Shown here piece after piece: positions 13,310 to 20,989 of a DNA stretch of 21,275 nt. The stretch spans positions 1-21,275 of the IMG/VR virus record IMGVR_UViG_3300044655_001165. One strand, given 5' to 3'. Within the stretch, counting starts at the first letter, position 1. Each line of letters starts with the position of its first letter. Made by a program: the position numbers and the translations under genes. The notes below the pieces were generated by a model, which was not told the origin of the DNA, did not search any database, and saw only the letters and a program-made list of their open reading frames with translations. This DNA comes from a virus.

Positions 13310-15310
13310 ATGAAACATACCATTGCCTTTGTGCAACCCAATTTTCAGCAAGGGCCCAAAGAATTCAACGCCTATTACCTGCCGTACTCCGCAGGTGTAG
13401 TATGGAGTTATAGCCTAGCTGACCCAGCTATAAGTGAACGTTTTGAAGCCACTGACTGGATCTGGCGCCGTGATGCGCTGGAGCCAACAGCACAAAGACT
13501 AGCACTCAATAGTATTGTGACTTTCAGTACCTATGTGTGGAATCACCGCTACAACTACGAGTTGGCTCGTCGCATCAAAGAAATCAATCCCACGGTATTG
13601 ACTGTGTTTGGTGGACCAGAACCTGCGATAACTGATCCAGATCTGTTTCGCAAAGAACCTTTTATGGACCTGGTGATCTGCTACGAAGGTGAAATCACAT
13701 TCAAGCGGGTGTTGGAACATTTTGAAACAGGTGACTGGGAATCAGTTCCGGGACTACTAATCAATCGCAATGGCGAGGCGGTGAAAACACAAGACGCTGA
13801 ACGTATTGAAAGTCTTGAGCAAGTGGCCAGTCCTTACCTGTCGGGCATATTTGATAAAATGATGGCAGACCATCCCGAAGTGACCTGGCAAGGCACACTA
13901 GAAACCAATCGTGGTTGTCCGTTCGCTTGTACTTTTTGTGACTGGGGTAGCCTGACCTACAACAAGGTCAAGCAGTTTGAACTCACTCGAGTGTTTCACG
14001 AACTTGAATGGATGGCACAACGCAACTTTGATTGGATCTCAATCACTGATGCCAACTTTGGCATGTTTCCTGAACGTGATGGCATGATCGCTGACAAGAT
14101 CATTGAGATGCAAGAAAAGTATGGATCACCGCGCACCTTCTCTGTGGCCTGGGCCAAGAACCAAAAGAAGGAAGTGATCGACATTGTGAAGAAACTGCTG
14201 GATGCTCGAGGCTTCAATCAGGGTCTCACACTCAGTGTACAGAGTCTTGACTTGGATGTGTTGGAAAACATTCGTCGCAAGAACATGGAGATGAACAAAC
14301 TTAACGAAGTGTTTGAACTGTGCGATCAACGCAACATTCCGGCCTATACTGAACTGATCCTTGGCTTGCCTGGCGAAACCTTAGAGACATGGAAGAAAAA
14401 CTTCTATGCCTTGTATGATCTAAATCAACACACAGGTATCACTGTGTTCCAAGCACAGTTGTTGGAAAATGCTGAAATGAACTTGCTACAGAAAAAACTG
14501 TTCAAGATTACCAGCCAGCCTGTAACTGATTATTTTGCTGGTTCATACAGTGTTGAACACATTGAAGAAAGCATTGACGTTATCACAGGCACCAAAGACA
14601 TGCCAACACCTGTAATGCTCGATGCACAGATCTTCTCGTGGTTCCAGACCACGTTTCACATCAATGGCTTTGCTACTATTGTGGCCAGATTTATCAACAA
14701 GTACCTAGGCATCAGTTACCACGACTACTACGAAGATCTGTTTGAATATGCTATGACTCATGACTGGATCAAAAAGGAAGCAGACGAAGCAAGAACATAT
14801 TTTTCTAACTGGATGAACACTGGCAAAATTAACCATCCCAAGATTGGTGTAGAGATTCATGGTTGGAACATTATACATCGTACCTCAATGAATATGCACC
14901 AAGAAGACCGCGTAGATGACTTGTATGATTTCTTGGAAACTTTCTTAGAACGTTATATGTTGCCAACAGACCTCCTGGCCAGCCTCATGCGTCTCCAACG
15001 CAGTTACTACATCAAGTATGATGACAGAAATGCCTATCCCATGAATTTGACTCTGGACTATAACATTTGGGAATACTTGAGTTTCAATCGACCATTGGTC
15101 AATGAAACTACAGTTTATCGTTTGGATTTTCCTGAAGACAAGACCATGAGTCTCAATAGATTTTTAGAGTTGTTTTATTTTGCTCGTCGTCGCAACTTTG
15201 GCAAAGCCACAGTTGATCTGGTGGGCGCGGTTGACAGCAAGGCAACTCAGCGCGGTAAGGGTGCTGCCAAGGCACAAGGCTCGTTCTCTGTAAAACAACT
15301 AGCGGCATAA
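13310..15310 (+). CDS. B12-binding-domain radical SAM protein
   Basis: This 666-residue protein starts at the ATG at 13310, 7 nt after the previous stop; an in-frame ATG at 13247 would add 21 residues lying inside that gene and is unlikely. Residues 1-135 have the order of a B12-binding (cobalamin) domain, with PYSAGVVWSYS and TVFGGPEPA (98-106). The DxHxxG cobalt-coordinating motif is not seen. CPFACTFCDW gives the CX3CX2C [4Fe-4S] cysteines C203, C207 and C210. LSVQSLDLDVLENIRR and ELILGLPGETLETW are usual radical SAM barrel segments. Relatives carry out methylations, cyclisations and rearrangements. The long C-terminal half (about 350-666) resembles no domain I can name. A role in glycan or modified-base chemistry is possible but unproven. 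Confidence 0.85.
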   Translation: MKHTIAFVQPNFQQGPKEFNAYYLPYSAGVVWSYSLADPAISERFEATDWIWRRDALEPTAQRLALNSIVTFSTYVWNHRYNYELARRIKEINPTVLTVFGGPEPAITDPDLFRKEPFMDLVICYEGEITFKRVLEHFETGDWESVPGLLINRNGEAVKTQDAERIESLEQVASPYLSGIFDKMMADHPEVTWQGTLETNRGCPFACTFCDWGSLTYNKVKQFELTRVFHELEWMAQRNFDWISITDANFGMFPERDGMIADKIIEMQEKYGSPRTFSVAWAKNQKKEVIDIVKKLLDARGFNQGLTLSVQSLDLDVLENIRRKNMEMNKLNEVFELCDQRNIPAYTELILGLPGETLETWKKNFYALYDLNQHTGITVFQAQLLENAEMNLLQKKLFKITSQPVTDYFAGSYSVEHIEESIDVITGTKDMPTPVMLDAQIFSWFQTTFHINGFATIVARFINKYLGISYHDYYEDLFEYAMTHDWIKKEADEARTYFSNWMNTGKINHPKIGVEIHGWNIIHRTSMNMHQEDRVDDLYDFLETFLERYMLPTDLLASLMRLQRSYYIKYDDRNAYPMNLTLDYNIWEYLSFNRPLVNETTVYRLDFPEDKTMSLNRFLELFYFARRRNFGKATVDLVGAVDSKATQRGKGAAKAQGSFSVKQLAA

Positions 15311-15969
15311 TGCGCCGACTGTTTACATTTGGCTGTAGTTTTACAAACTACCGCTGGAGTACCTGGGCCGATTGCCTTGCCCCAGAATTTGATTATTTCG
15401 AAAACTGGGCGCAAAGTGGCGCAGGCAATGAGTTTATATTCAATAGTGTAATGGAGGCGGATCAGCGTAATAAGTTTGCCTCTGATGATACAGTGATTGT
15501 ATGTTGGACTACTGCTACTCGTGAAGATAGATATGTTGACGGACGTTGGCACACACTGGGCAACATGTTTACCTGTCCAATTTATAACAAAGACTATCTT
15601 GAGACTCATGTAGACGAACGCGGATTGCTAATAAAAACGTTGGCCTATATCAAAGCGGTAAAAACATTACTAGAAAATCAAAAAACACAGTGGAGATTTT
15701 TATCCATGGATACTGTTGATTCTCTAAATATCTATCAAGATGTTGTGGATTCTATCTTGCCCAGTTACAAGGCTGTACTGTTTCCTAACAGTTGGCCAGA
15801 CAGAAACGGTGATCCGCATCCTAGCCCTGCTGAGCATTTGGCCTATTTGGATGCAGTATTGCCGGGTTGGGTGACAAAACAATCTACTCGTGTTATAATG
15901 CGTGAAGAGAGTATCAATCTAAATAAAGATCCCCGCAAGTCGGGAATGACAAAGGTAACAAGACTATGA
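15310..15969 (+). CDS. SGNH/GDSL-type hydrolase-like protein
   Basis: This 219-residue protein has the order of an SGNH hydrolase: FGCSFT (7-12) with S10 as nucleophile, WAQSGAGNEFI (33-43) with G-x-N (N40) of block III, WTTATREDR (66-74), and DPHPSP (168-173) giving D168 and H170 of the triad. It is missing the usual signal peptide, so it should act in the cytoplasm. Family members remove or transfer acyl groups on sugars or other esters. The gene starts one base into the radical SAM stop and overlaps queE by 4 nt. A variant of this family is, from memory, frequent in aquatic phages. A carbohydrate O-acyl role fits the sugar genes around it. Confidence 0.7.
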   Translation: MRRLFTFGCSFTNYRWSTWADCLAPEFDYFENWAQSGAGNEFIFNSVMEADQRNKFASDDTVIVCWTTATREDRYVDGRWHTLGNMFTCPIYNKDYLETHVDERGLLIKTLAYIKAVKTLLENQKTQWRFLSMDTVDSLNIYQDVVDSILPSYKAVLFPNSWPDRNGDPHPSPAEHLAYLDAVLPGWVTKQSTRVIMREESINLNKDPRKSGMTKVTRL

Positions 15970-16811
15970 AATTTAAAGTATCAGAACTATTTTATTCAGC
16001 ACAAGGTGAAGGACGTTACGTGGGCGTACCAAGTATTTTCTTGCGTATGTTTGGCTGTAACTTTACCTGCTCGGGGTTTGGATGCAAGCCTGGTGAGAAG
16101 AGCCCCGAAGCAGACGAGGTGGCAAAGAGTGTACACTTGTACAAAACGTTTGAAGAGCTTCCGCTTGTTAGCACTGGATGTGACAGCTATGCGTCATGGC
16201 ATCCAGACTTCAAACACCTAAGCCCAACATACACAGCACAAGAACTTGTGGACAAGATGGCCGCGCTATTGCCGCATGGCAACTGGCAACAGCCAAACGG
16301 TAACCCAGTACACTTGGTTATCACAGGCGGTGAGCCGTTGTTGGGTTGGCAACGTGCTTATCCAGAACTGTTGGACTTGTTACACGAGCGTGGTCTGCGT
16401 CACATTACATTTGAGACCAATGGTACTCAAGAACTACAACGTGATTTCAAAACATATCTCAACAACTGGTTTGGTGAGATTGTGTTCTCCGTAAGTCCCA
16501 AACTCACTTTAAGTGGAGAGAAGTACGAAGATGCTATCAAGCCCGACGTTGTGTGGGACTACGAAACACATGGTATCACCTATCTGAAGTTTGTTGTGGG
16601 TCACATTGATGACTTTGCAGAACTTGATGTAGTGGTAGATGACTATCGCAATCGCGGCTTTGGTGGACCAGTATTTGTCATGCCACTAGGCGGCGTTGTC
16701 AGTGTTTATGACGGCACACGCATTCATGTAGCAGACGAAGCACTCAAGCGTGGCTATTGGTATACTCCAAGGTTACACGTTGACCTTTGGGGCAATGGAT
16801 GGGGAAAATAA
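15966..16811 (+). CDS. queE: 7-carboxy-7-deazaguanine synthase (radical SAM)
   Basis: QueE converts 6-carboxytetrahydropterin to CDG in a radical rearrangement. This protein is 281 residues, longer than the ~220 of bacterial QueE. The N-terminus FYSAQGEGRYVGVPSIFLRMFGCNF (about 9-33) matches FxSIQGEGxxxGxPxxFxRxxGCN. Cluster cysteines are C31, C35 and C40 (C-x3-C-x4-C) instead of the radical SAM CX3CX2C; C72 in TGCDSYASWHP is another candidate ligand. VITGGEPLLGW (118-128) is the SAM-binding GGEP. ITFETNGTQ and VFSVSPKLTLSGEKY follow as in QueE. It ends one base before the following gene. It is the third pathway enzyme in the window, far from folE and queD in gene order. Confidence 0.9.
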   Translation: MKFKVSELFYSAQGEGRYVGVPSIFLRMFGCNFTCSGFGCKPGEKSPEADEVAKSVHLYKTFEELPLVSTGCDSYASWHPDFKHLSPTYTAQELVDKMAALLPHGNWQQPNGNPVHLVITGGEPLLGWQRAYPELLDLLHERGLRHITFETNGTQELQRDFKTYLNNWFGEIVFSVSPKLTLSGEKYEDAIKPDVVWDYETHGITYLKFVVGHIDDFAELDVVVDDYRNRGFGGPVFVMPLGGVVSVYDGTRIHVADEALKRGYWYTPRLHVDLWGNGWGK

Positions 16812-17201
16812 ATGTTTGATTGGTTCAAGAAAAAACCAGAAGCGGTAGCACCTGCGCCCCGTGAGCCAAAGGTCAAGGCACCGGTCAAGACTGAAAAAGA
16901 GATTGCCACAGAAAAGAACGAACCATATGTGGCAATGGTACGTATGGACATTGATCCTAACAATCTGCACCAAGGTGCGTTTGAACTAGATTGGAATGAA
17001 ATCTTTGTGGCACGCCTGGTCAAGGCCGGCTACATGATGAAACCTGATGATGTGGACGCTGACATTGTGGATCGTTGGTTCCAAAATGTGTGTAGACATG
17101 TGGTGATGGAAACCTGGGAACAAGAACAGGCCATAATCAAAGGGGTTGGGCAGTATGTCAACACTAGAGACATCGGCGGCGGAAGAACCGAAGTGTCATG
17201 A
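16812..17201 (+). CDS. Conserved phage protein with Ala/Pro/Lys-rich N-terminus
   Basis: This 129-residue protein starts immediately after the queE stop, with GGGGA 7 nt before the ATG. The first ~35 residues are a charged linker (MFDWFKKKPEAVAPAPREPKV). The domain that follows reads YVAMVRMDIDPNNLHQGAFELDWNEIFVARLVKAGYM, then a helix pair with VDRWFQNVCRHVVMETWEQEQ. It resembles a conserved family of T4-like aquatic phages; I recall no function. The acidic segment with D-I-D-P-N-N and two Trp could be a binding surface. The end overlaps the cytidylyltransferase gene by 4 nt. Confidence 0.72.
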   Translation: MFDWFKKKPEAVAPAPREPKVKAPVKTEKEIATEKNEPYVAMVRMDIDPNNLHQGAFELDWNEIFVARLVKAGYMMKPDDVDADIVDRWFQNVCRHVVMETWEQEQAIIKGVGQYVNTRDIGGGRTEVS

Positions 17202-17674
17202 TATTCAATCACATCAAACAACTCAAACAAGACGGGAAGAAAATTGGTATCACTTTTTCAACCTTTGACATGCTACACGCGGGCCACATTGCTATGCTGA
17301 GTGAAGCCAAGAATCACTGTGACTACCTGATATGCGGGTTGCAAACAGACCCGACTATCGATAGACCTGAAACTAAAAATCGCCCTATACAAAGTATTGT
17401 TGAGCGACAGATACAGCTGGCCGCATGCCGTTACGTCGATGAAGTTGTTGTGTACCAAACCGAACAAGATCTTGTTGACTTGTTGTTGATCCTGCCAGTT
17501 GATGTTCGTGTGCTGGGTGTGGAATATCAACACAAAAACTTCTCTGGCTATGAGGAATGTGGCATGCGCGGCATTGAATTAGTGTTCAATGGTAGAGATC
17601 ATTCATTCTCCAGCTCAAGTCTACGCAAACGTGTGGTTGCCGCAGAGACTGAAAAAGTACTGCTACAAAAATGA
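17198..17674 (+). CDS. Cytidylyltransferase-like nucleotidyl transferase
   Basis: This 158-residue enzyme of the HIGH-type nucleotidyltransferase superfamily would join a phosphate substrate to CMP or another nucleotide. GITFSTFDMLHAGHIAML (17-34) matches GTFDLLHxGH, giving the two nucleotide-binding His H27 and H30. RPIQSIVERQIQLAACRYVDEVV is the ExR-type helix region. FSSSSLRKRV (about 137-146) matches the SxxxR signature of glycerol-3-phosphate and HldE-type enzymes. A nucleotide-sugar or lipid precursor is the likely product. Overlaps by ATGA on both sides. The neighbours are an unknown conserved gene and an SGNH-like gene. Confidence 0.85.
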   Translation: MIFNHIKQLKQDGKKIGITFSTFDMLHAGHIAMLSEAKNHCDYLICGLQTDPTIDRPETKNRPIQSIVERQIQLAACRYVDEVVVYQTEQDLVDLLLILPVDVRVLGVEYQHKNFSGYEECGMRGIELVFNGRDHSFSSSSLRKRVVAAETEKVLLQK

Positions 17675-18417
17675 TATTATATGTGAATGGTTGCAGTCAC
17701 TCTGCAGCCGACGAAGCCGCTGTGAATTTTAGTTGGGCCTGCGATGATCCTGATCTGTGGCAAGCAGGTACTGAAGCTCATCCAGCCAATCTGGCAGTGA
17801 GTTATGGTAAACATATTGCCGATGCACTGGGTGCCAAGTTGATCTGTCAAGCCAGTTCAGGTGGCAGTAATCCACGAGTACTACGTACCACCAAAGAATG
17901 GATTGCTGAAAATCCTGATCTGTTGGCAGATACTTTGATGATTTTGCAATGGACCACTTGGGAAAGAGAAGAATGGTTCTATCAAGACAAGTGGTATCAG
18001 GTCAATGCAAGTGGTATTGATCATGTGCCCAATGCCTTGCAAGATCGTTACAAACAGTATGTGATCAATGTGAACTGGGAGGAAAAAACGACCCAGGCAC
18101 ACAAAGACATCTGGGACATGCACTGTTACCTTAAAGATTTGGGAATCCGTCACCTGATGTTTAGTGGACACAGCACATTTAGTCATATCAAAAACCATGA
18201 TCAACAAGATTGGGGTGTGGAATACATGCATCCATATGTTTGGGAAGAATCCTACCATAATTGGCTGATCAACAACGGTGGCTCATATGCAAACCCCGAT
18301 TCTGATCCCAAAAGTTACCATTTTGATGCCAAAAGCCATAGACTTTGGGCTGAACATGTGTTACAATACATGCTCAACAACCAAATTGTGAGCGCAGATG
18401 AAATACCTACTGATTGA
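17671..18417 (+). CDS. Second SGNH-like hydrolase domain protein
   Basis: This 248-residue protein begins MILYVNGCSHSAADEA with S9 in the NGCS block, then QASSGGSNPRVL (60-71) with the N of block III, LQWTTWEREEWF, and YHFDAKSHRLWAEHVL near the end, with D and H for the triad. So it shares the order of the SGNH-type domain at 15310, but with longer loops (WEREEWFYQDKWYQV) and the pattern YHFD instead of DPHP. It may be a paralogue or a separate family of unknown substrate (DUF6071-like; this label is from memory). It overlaps the cytidylyltransferase by 4 nt and the RNase H gene by 20 nt. Confidence 0.65.
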   Translation: MILYVNGCSHSAADEAAVNFSWACDDPDLWQAGTEAHPANLAVSYGKHIADALGAKLICQASSGGSNPRVLRTTKEWIAENPDLLADTLMILQWTTWEREEWFYQDKWYQVNASGIDHVPNALQDRYKQYVINVNWEEKTTQAHKDIWDMHCYLKDLGIRHLMFSGHSTFSHIKNHDQQDWGVEYMHPYVWEESYHNWLINNGGSYANPDSDPKSYHFDAKSHRLWAEHVLQYMLNNQIVSADEIPTD

Positions 18418-19405
18418 TACAGCCAACATGTTTTTCCGTGCCCGGCACTCAGCACACCGTGCCAGTGACACATGGACCAAACTAGGCTTTGCCCTGCATG
18501 TTACAATAATGGCCGCTAACAAAGTGGCCCGGCGTTTCCAAGCAGACCATGTGGTTTTCGCACTAGAAGGGCGCTCGTGGCGCAAAGACTTCTACGAGCC
18601 CTACAAGAAAAACCGTGCTGTGGCACGTGGGGCAATGACTGAAACAGAAGCAGAAGAAGACCGACTGTTTTGGGAAACGTACGACGAGCTGACTAAATAC
18701 TTGTCTACAAAAACAAATTGTAGCGTTATCCGTTGTGCTACTGCTGAAGCAGATGATATCATAGCACGTTGGATTGCACTACACCCCCAAGATGAACACA
18801 CAATTGTAAGCTCAGACACTGACTTTGTGCAGTTGCTGGCCGCCAACGTCACGCAATACAATGGTATCTCAGATGAACTTTTAACCTTGGAGGGCATATT
18901 CGATGCTAAAGGTAACCGTGTCAATGATAAGAAAACTAAACAGCCAAAAACGATCCCGGATCCAGCCTGGCTGTTATTTGAGAAGTGCATGCGTGGCGAC
19001 ACCTCAGACAACGTATTCAGTGCGTATCCTGGAGTACGTGAGAAAGGCACAAAGAATAAAGTTGGTCTCCGTGAGGCCTTTGGAGACAGAGACAAGCGCG
19101 GATACAATTGGAACAACCTGATGCTGCAGCGTTGGACCGACCACAACGGACAAGAGCATCGTGTGCTAGATGATTACGAACGTAACTGTACCTTGATTGA
19201 CCTCACCGCTCAACCTGCAGATGTCAAAGCCACTGTGGATGGTTGCATCCGTGAACAGATTAGTCATAAAGACGTTGGCCAGGTTGGAGTTCACTTCATG
19301 CGGTTTTGTGGCAAGTACGAGTTGACCAAACTCAGCGACAGTGCAGATCAAGTCAGTCGTTGGCTCAACGAAACATACAAAGGAGTATTGGATGATATTA
19401 GCTAA
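18398..19405 (+). CDS. rnh: T4 RNase H-type 5'-3' exonuclease / flap endonuclease
   Basis: This FEN-1/RNase H family nuclease removes RNA primers during lagging-strand synthesis. It is 335 residues against 305 in T4. LLIDTANMFFRA (4-15) has the first metal Asp D7. EGRSWRKDFYEPYKKNR (57-73) is the arch-region pattern. TAEADDIIARW (115-125) has E117, D119 and D120; IVSSDTDFVQLL (136-147) has D140 and D142. CMRGDTSDNVFSAYPGVREKG marks the helix-hairpin-helix region with further acidic residues. It matches the T4-like character of the clamp gene. It overlaps the upstream gene by 20 nt and the next by 14 nt. Confidence 0.9.
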   Translation: MKYLLIDTANMFFRARHSAHRASDTWTKLGFALHVTIMAANKVARRFQADHVVFALEGRSWRKDFYEPYKKNRAVARGAMTETEAEEDRLFWETYDELTKYLSTKTNCSVIRCATAEADDIIARWIALHPQDEHTIVSSDTDFVQLLAANVTQYNGISDELLTLEGIFDAKGNRVNDKKTKQPKTIPDPAWLLFEKCMRGDTSDNVFSAYPGVREKGTKNKVGLREAFGDRDKRGYNWNNLMLQRWTDHNGQEHRVLDDYERNCTLIDLTAQPADVKATVDGCIREQISHKDVGQVGVHFMRFCGKYELTKLSDSADQVSRWLNETYKGVLDDIS

Positions 19406-19841
19406 ACCTGTAGTAGAGAATCAGTATTGGATACTCAAGAAGAATAATCGCAAGATTGGCGAACTTGAAGTGACTGAGAACGGTAACTGTATCATAAAAA
19501 TTCACGACAATGTTGTGAGTTACAAAACAGTCAAAATGGCGCGAGAGGCTGTGAACATTGAATTCGAGCTACCAGAAAAAGCCACACCTGTGCCAGAAAA
19601 CATAGTGTATGGGCATGATGTGGAAGGCACGGTATACAATCCTCTTTGGGATGTCAAACGTCGATTGCCTTTGTTCACTAGAGACACAAAATCCAAGAGT
19701 TGGTTTGCAGCTGGCTGGTATCGAGTACGTCAGCATCGCAAGTGGAAAATTGTTCAGCACCCTAAACTCATCTCCTTGGAGCGTTATGAGTATCAAGGTC
19801 CGTTTATTAGCAAAGAAGAAGCAAATGTCAAATCCGTTTAG
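19392..19841 (+). CDS. Conserved phage protein of unknown function (149 aa)
   Basis: The ATG at 19392 has AGGAG at 19381-19385, 6 nt spacing, and is preferred over an in-frame GTG at 19341 inside rnh. The protein seems to have two parts: a strand-rich N-terminal region (QYWILKKNNRKIGELEVTENGNCIIKI), and after about residue 75 a segment VYNPLWDVKRRLPLFTRDTKSKSWFAAGWY, with W/Y-rich ends and ERYEYQGPFISKEEA. From memory this resembles a conserved family next to rnh in T4-like aquatic phages. The basic and aromatic content would suit nucleic-acid binding, but no motif shows it. Confidence 0.75.
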   Translation: MILAKPVVENQYWILKKNNRKIGELEVTENGNCIIKIHDNVVSYKTVKMAREAVNIEFELPEKATPVPENIVYGHDVEGTVYNPLWDVKRRLPLFTRDTKSKSWFAAGWYRVRQHRKWKIVQHPKLISLERYEYQGPFISKEEANVKSV

Positions 19842-20181
19842 AGATCAAGAAAAATTCATGCGAGCCTGCGATCAGTCAGTGGGCGAGTTCAATGAGGCAC
19901 AATACCAATTGTATTGCAATCTCATCAGTGAAGAATTCAATGAATTGATAGCAAGTAAAACCAAAGTGGATGACCTAGATGCCCTAATTGACATCTTGGT
20001 TGTGACCATTGGTGCTATCCATAGCCTCGGTGCTGATGCCGAAGGCGCATGGAAAGAAGTCATGCGTACCAACTTTGCCAAGATCGATCGAGAAACTGGC
20101 AAGGTTCGCAAGCGTGAAGATGGCAAGGTATTGAAGCCTGTGGGTTGGACACCGCCTGAACTAGAACAGTTTGTGAAATGA
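19825..20181 (+). CDS. MazG-like nucleotide pyrophosphohydrolase
   Basis: This 118-residue protein starts from the ATG at 19825; a longer frame opens at 19609 but lies inside the gene before. It matches the all-alpha NTP-PPase (MazG/HisE-like) superfamily, which hydrolyses NTPs to NMP and PPi. LISEEFNELIAS (about 29-40) gives the E-E-x-x-E metal-binding helix, and DLDALIDILVVTIGAIHSLG (about 46-65) gives the E/D-x-x-D pair. DPE/GAW, NFAKID, TGKVRKREDGKVLKPVGW match a phage subfamily in which the C-terminus is a short basic tail. Only weak SD (AGAAGAAG) precedes the ATG. In a phage with modified DNA it might clear dNTPs or control ppGpp. It overlaps the next gene by 4 nt. Confidence 0.8.
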   Translation: MSNPFRDQEKFMRACDQSVGEFNEAQYQLYCNLISEEFNELIASKTKVDDLDALIDILVVTIGAIHSLGADAEGAWKEVMRTNFAKIDRETGKVRKREDGKVLKPVGWTPPELEQFVK

Positions 20182-20777
20182 ATGAGTTTGTTACCCGCAT
20201 AAACTTACCTCAACTGCCAGCATGGTTTCTTGAATCAAGCAAAAAAATTGCGTTAAATCTTGATTTGTCGTCCCCAAGTGGCTACGATGATACTATTACA
20301 AATCGAGTTCGGCCTGCAGAAACTGCAATTATAAATGGTAAAACTATTTGTTATGGTGAATTTTATCATCAACAGTTGACCCCGATGCATCATCAATGGT
20401 TTGCCAAACATGTCAGTAAAGATATACCTTGCCCACAAGTTACAATAACCACCAAAGGCGATCTATGGCCACATCAGGATTATCAGTCTGAATGGTCTTT
20501 GAATTATGTTATAGATGCCGGCGGCAATGATGTTGAAACGTATTGGTCACAAGAGCGTGGTCAGGAAATACGTCCTGGGTGGAAACCGCTGTCGTACTGG
20601 CGTTATCATCAGGCACTAGACGAAATTCATGTAGAGAAACTGCCAGTGGGGCAATGGTTGTTGTTTCCAGTAGACATTGTACACGGAACAAAAAATCAAA
20701 CTAGTGATCGAATCGCACTGTCTGTAAAACTAACTGCCAAGCAGGCCACGTTGTTAAAGAAAGACCATGCACTATGA
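20178..20777 (+). CDS. 2OG-Fe(II) oxygenase-like protein
   Basis: This 199-residue protein contains the facial-triad order of 2-oxoglutarate dependent dioxygenases: H99-x-D101 in LWPHQDYQSEWSLNYVID, H169 in FPVDIVHGTKNQT, and R178 in DRIALSVKL for 2OG. Spacing and the strand pattern between are typical of the double-stranded beta-helix core. The N-terminal half (1-90) is a separate helical/strand lead-in. The substrate is unknown: Asp/Pro/Lys hydroxylation, or oxidation of a nucleobase, as in phage DNA hypermodification, are possibilities. The gene is more AT-rich than its neighbours. ATGA overlaps at both ends. Confidence 0.68.
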   Translation: MNEFVTRINLPQLPAWFLESSKKIALNLDLSSPSGYDDTITNRVRPAETAIINGKTICYGEFYHQQLTPMHHQWFAKHVSKDIPCPQVTITTKGDLWPHQDYQSEWSLNYVIDAGGNDVETYWSQERGQEIRPGWKPLSYWRYHQALDEIHVEKLPVGQWLLFPVDIVHGTKNQTSDRIALSVKLTAKQATLLKKDHAL

Positions 20778-20989
20778 GCCTACATATCAATCGCTTTGTT
20801 GATGCTATCAAGGCTGCAGAAAGTCGCGGTCAACGTGATCTCACAATATCATTGCGTGATGCCAAAGACTTACACGGGGATATTACCAAACTTTTGCTGA
20901 CATTGGAAGGTATGCGTAATCTAAAGCCCACAGCCAAAGAAGAAGCAGTTACGGTAGAATTGAGTGGTGGCAGTTTCAAAACCACGTAG
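20774..20989 (+). CDS. Small conserved phage protein (71 aa)
   Basis: A short, soluble, helical protein with the pattern RFVDAIKAAESRGQRDLTISL, then DAKDLHGDITKLLLTLEGM. I recall similar ones in T4-like aquatic phages, always without a known role. The regularly spaced Leu and Asp suggest a two-helix coil that may dimerise. Translation is coupled to the upstream gene by ATGA. The stop codon lies in the left arm of a hairpin (20985-21011), just before a possible late promoter. Confidence 0.65.
   Translation: MSLHINRFVDAIKAAESRGQRDLTISLRDAKDLHGDITKLLLTLEGMRNLKPTAKEEAVTVELSGGSFKTT

Noticed and set aside
18601-19146. 181-codon open frame on the - strand inside rnh
   Set aside because: It is antisense to conserved flap nuclease motifs, is Ser/Leu-rich low-information sequence, and shows no domain.
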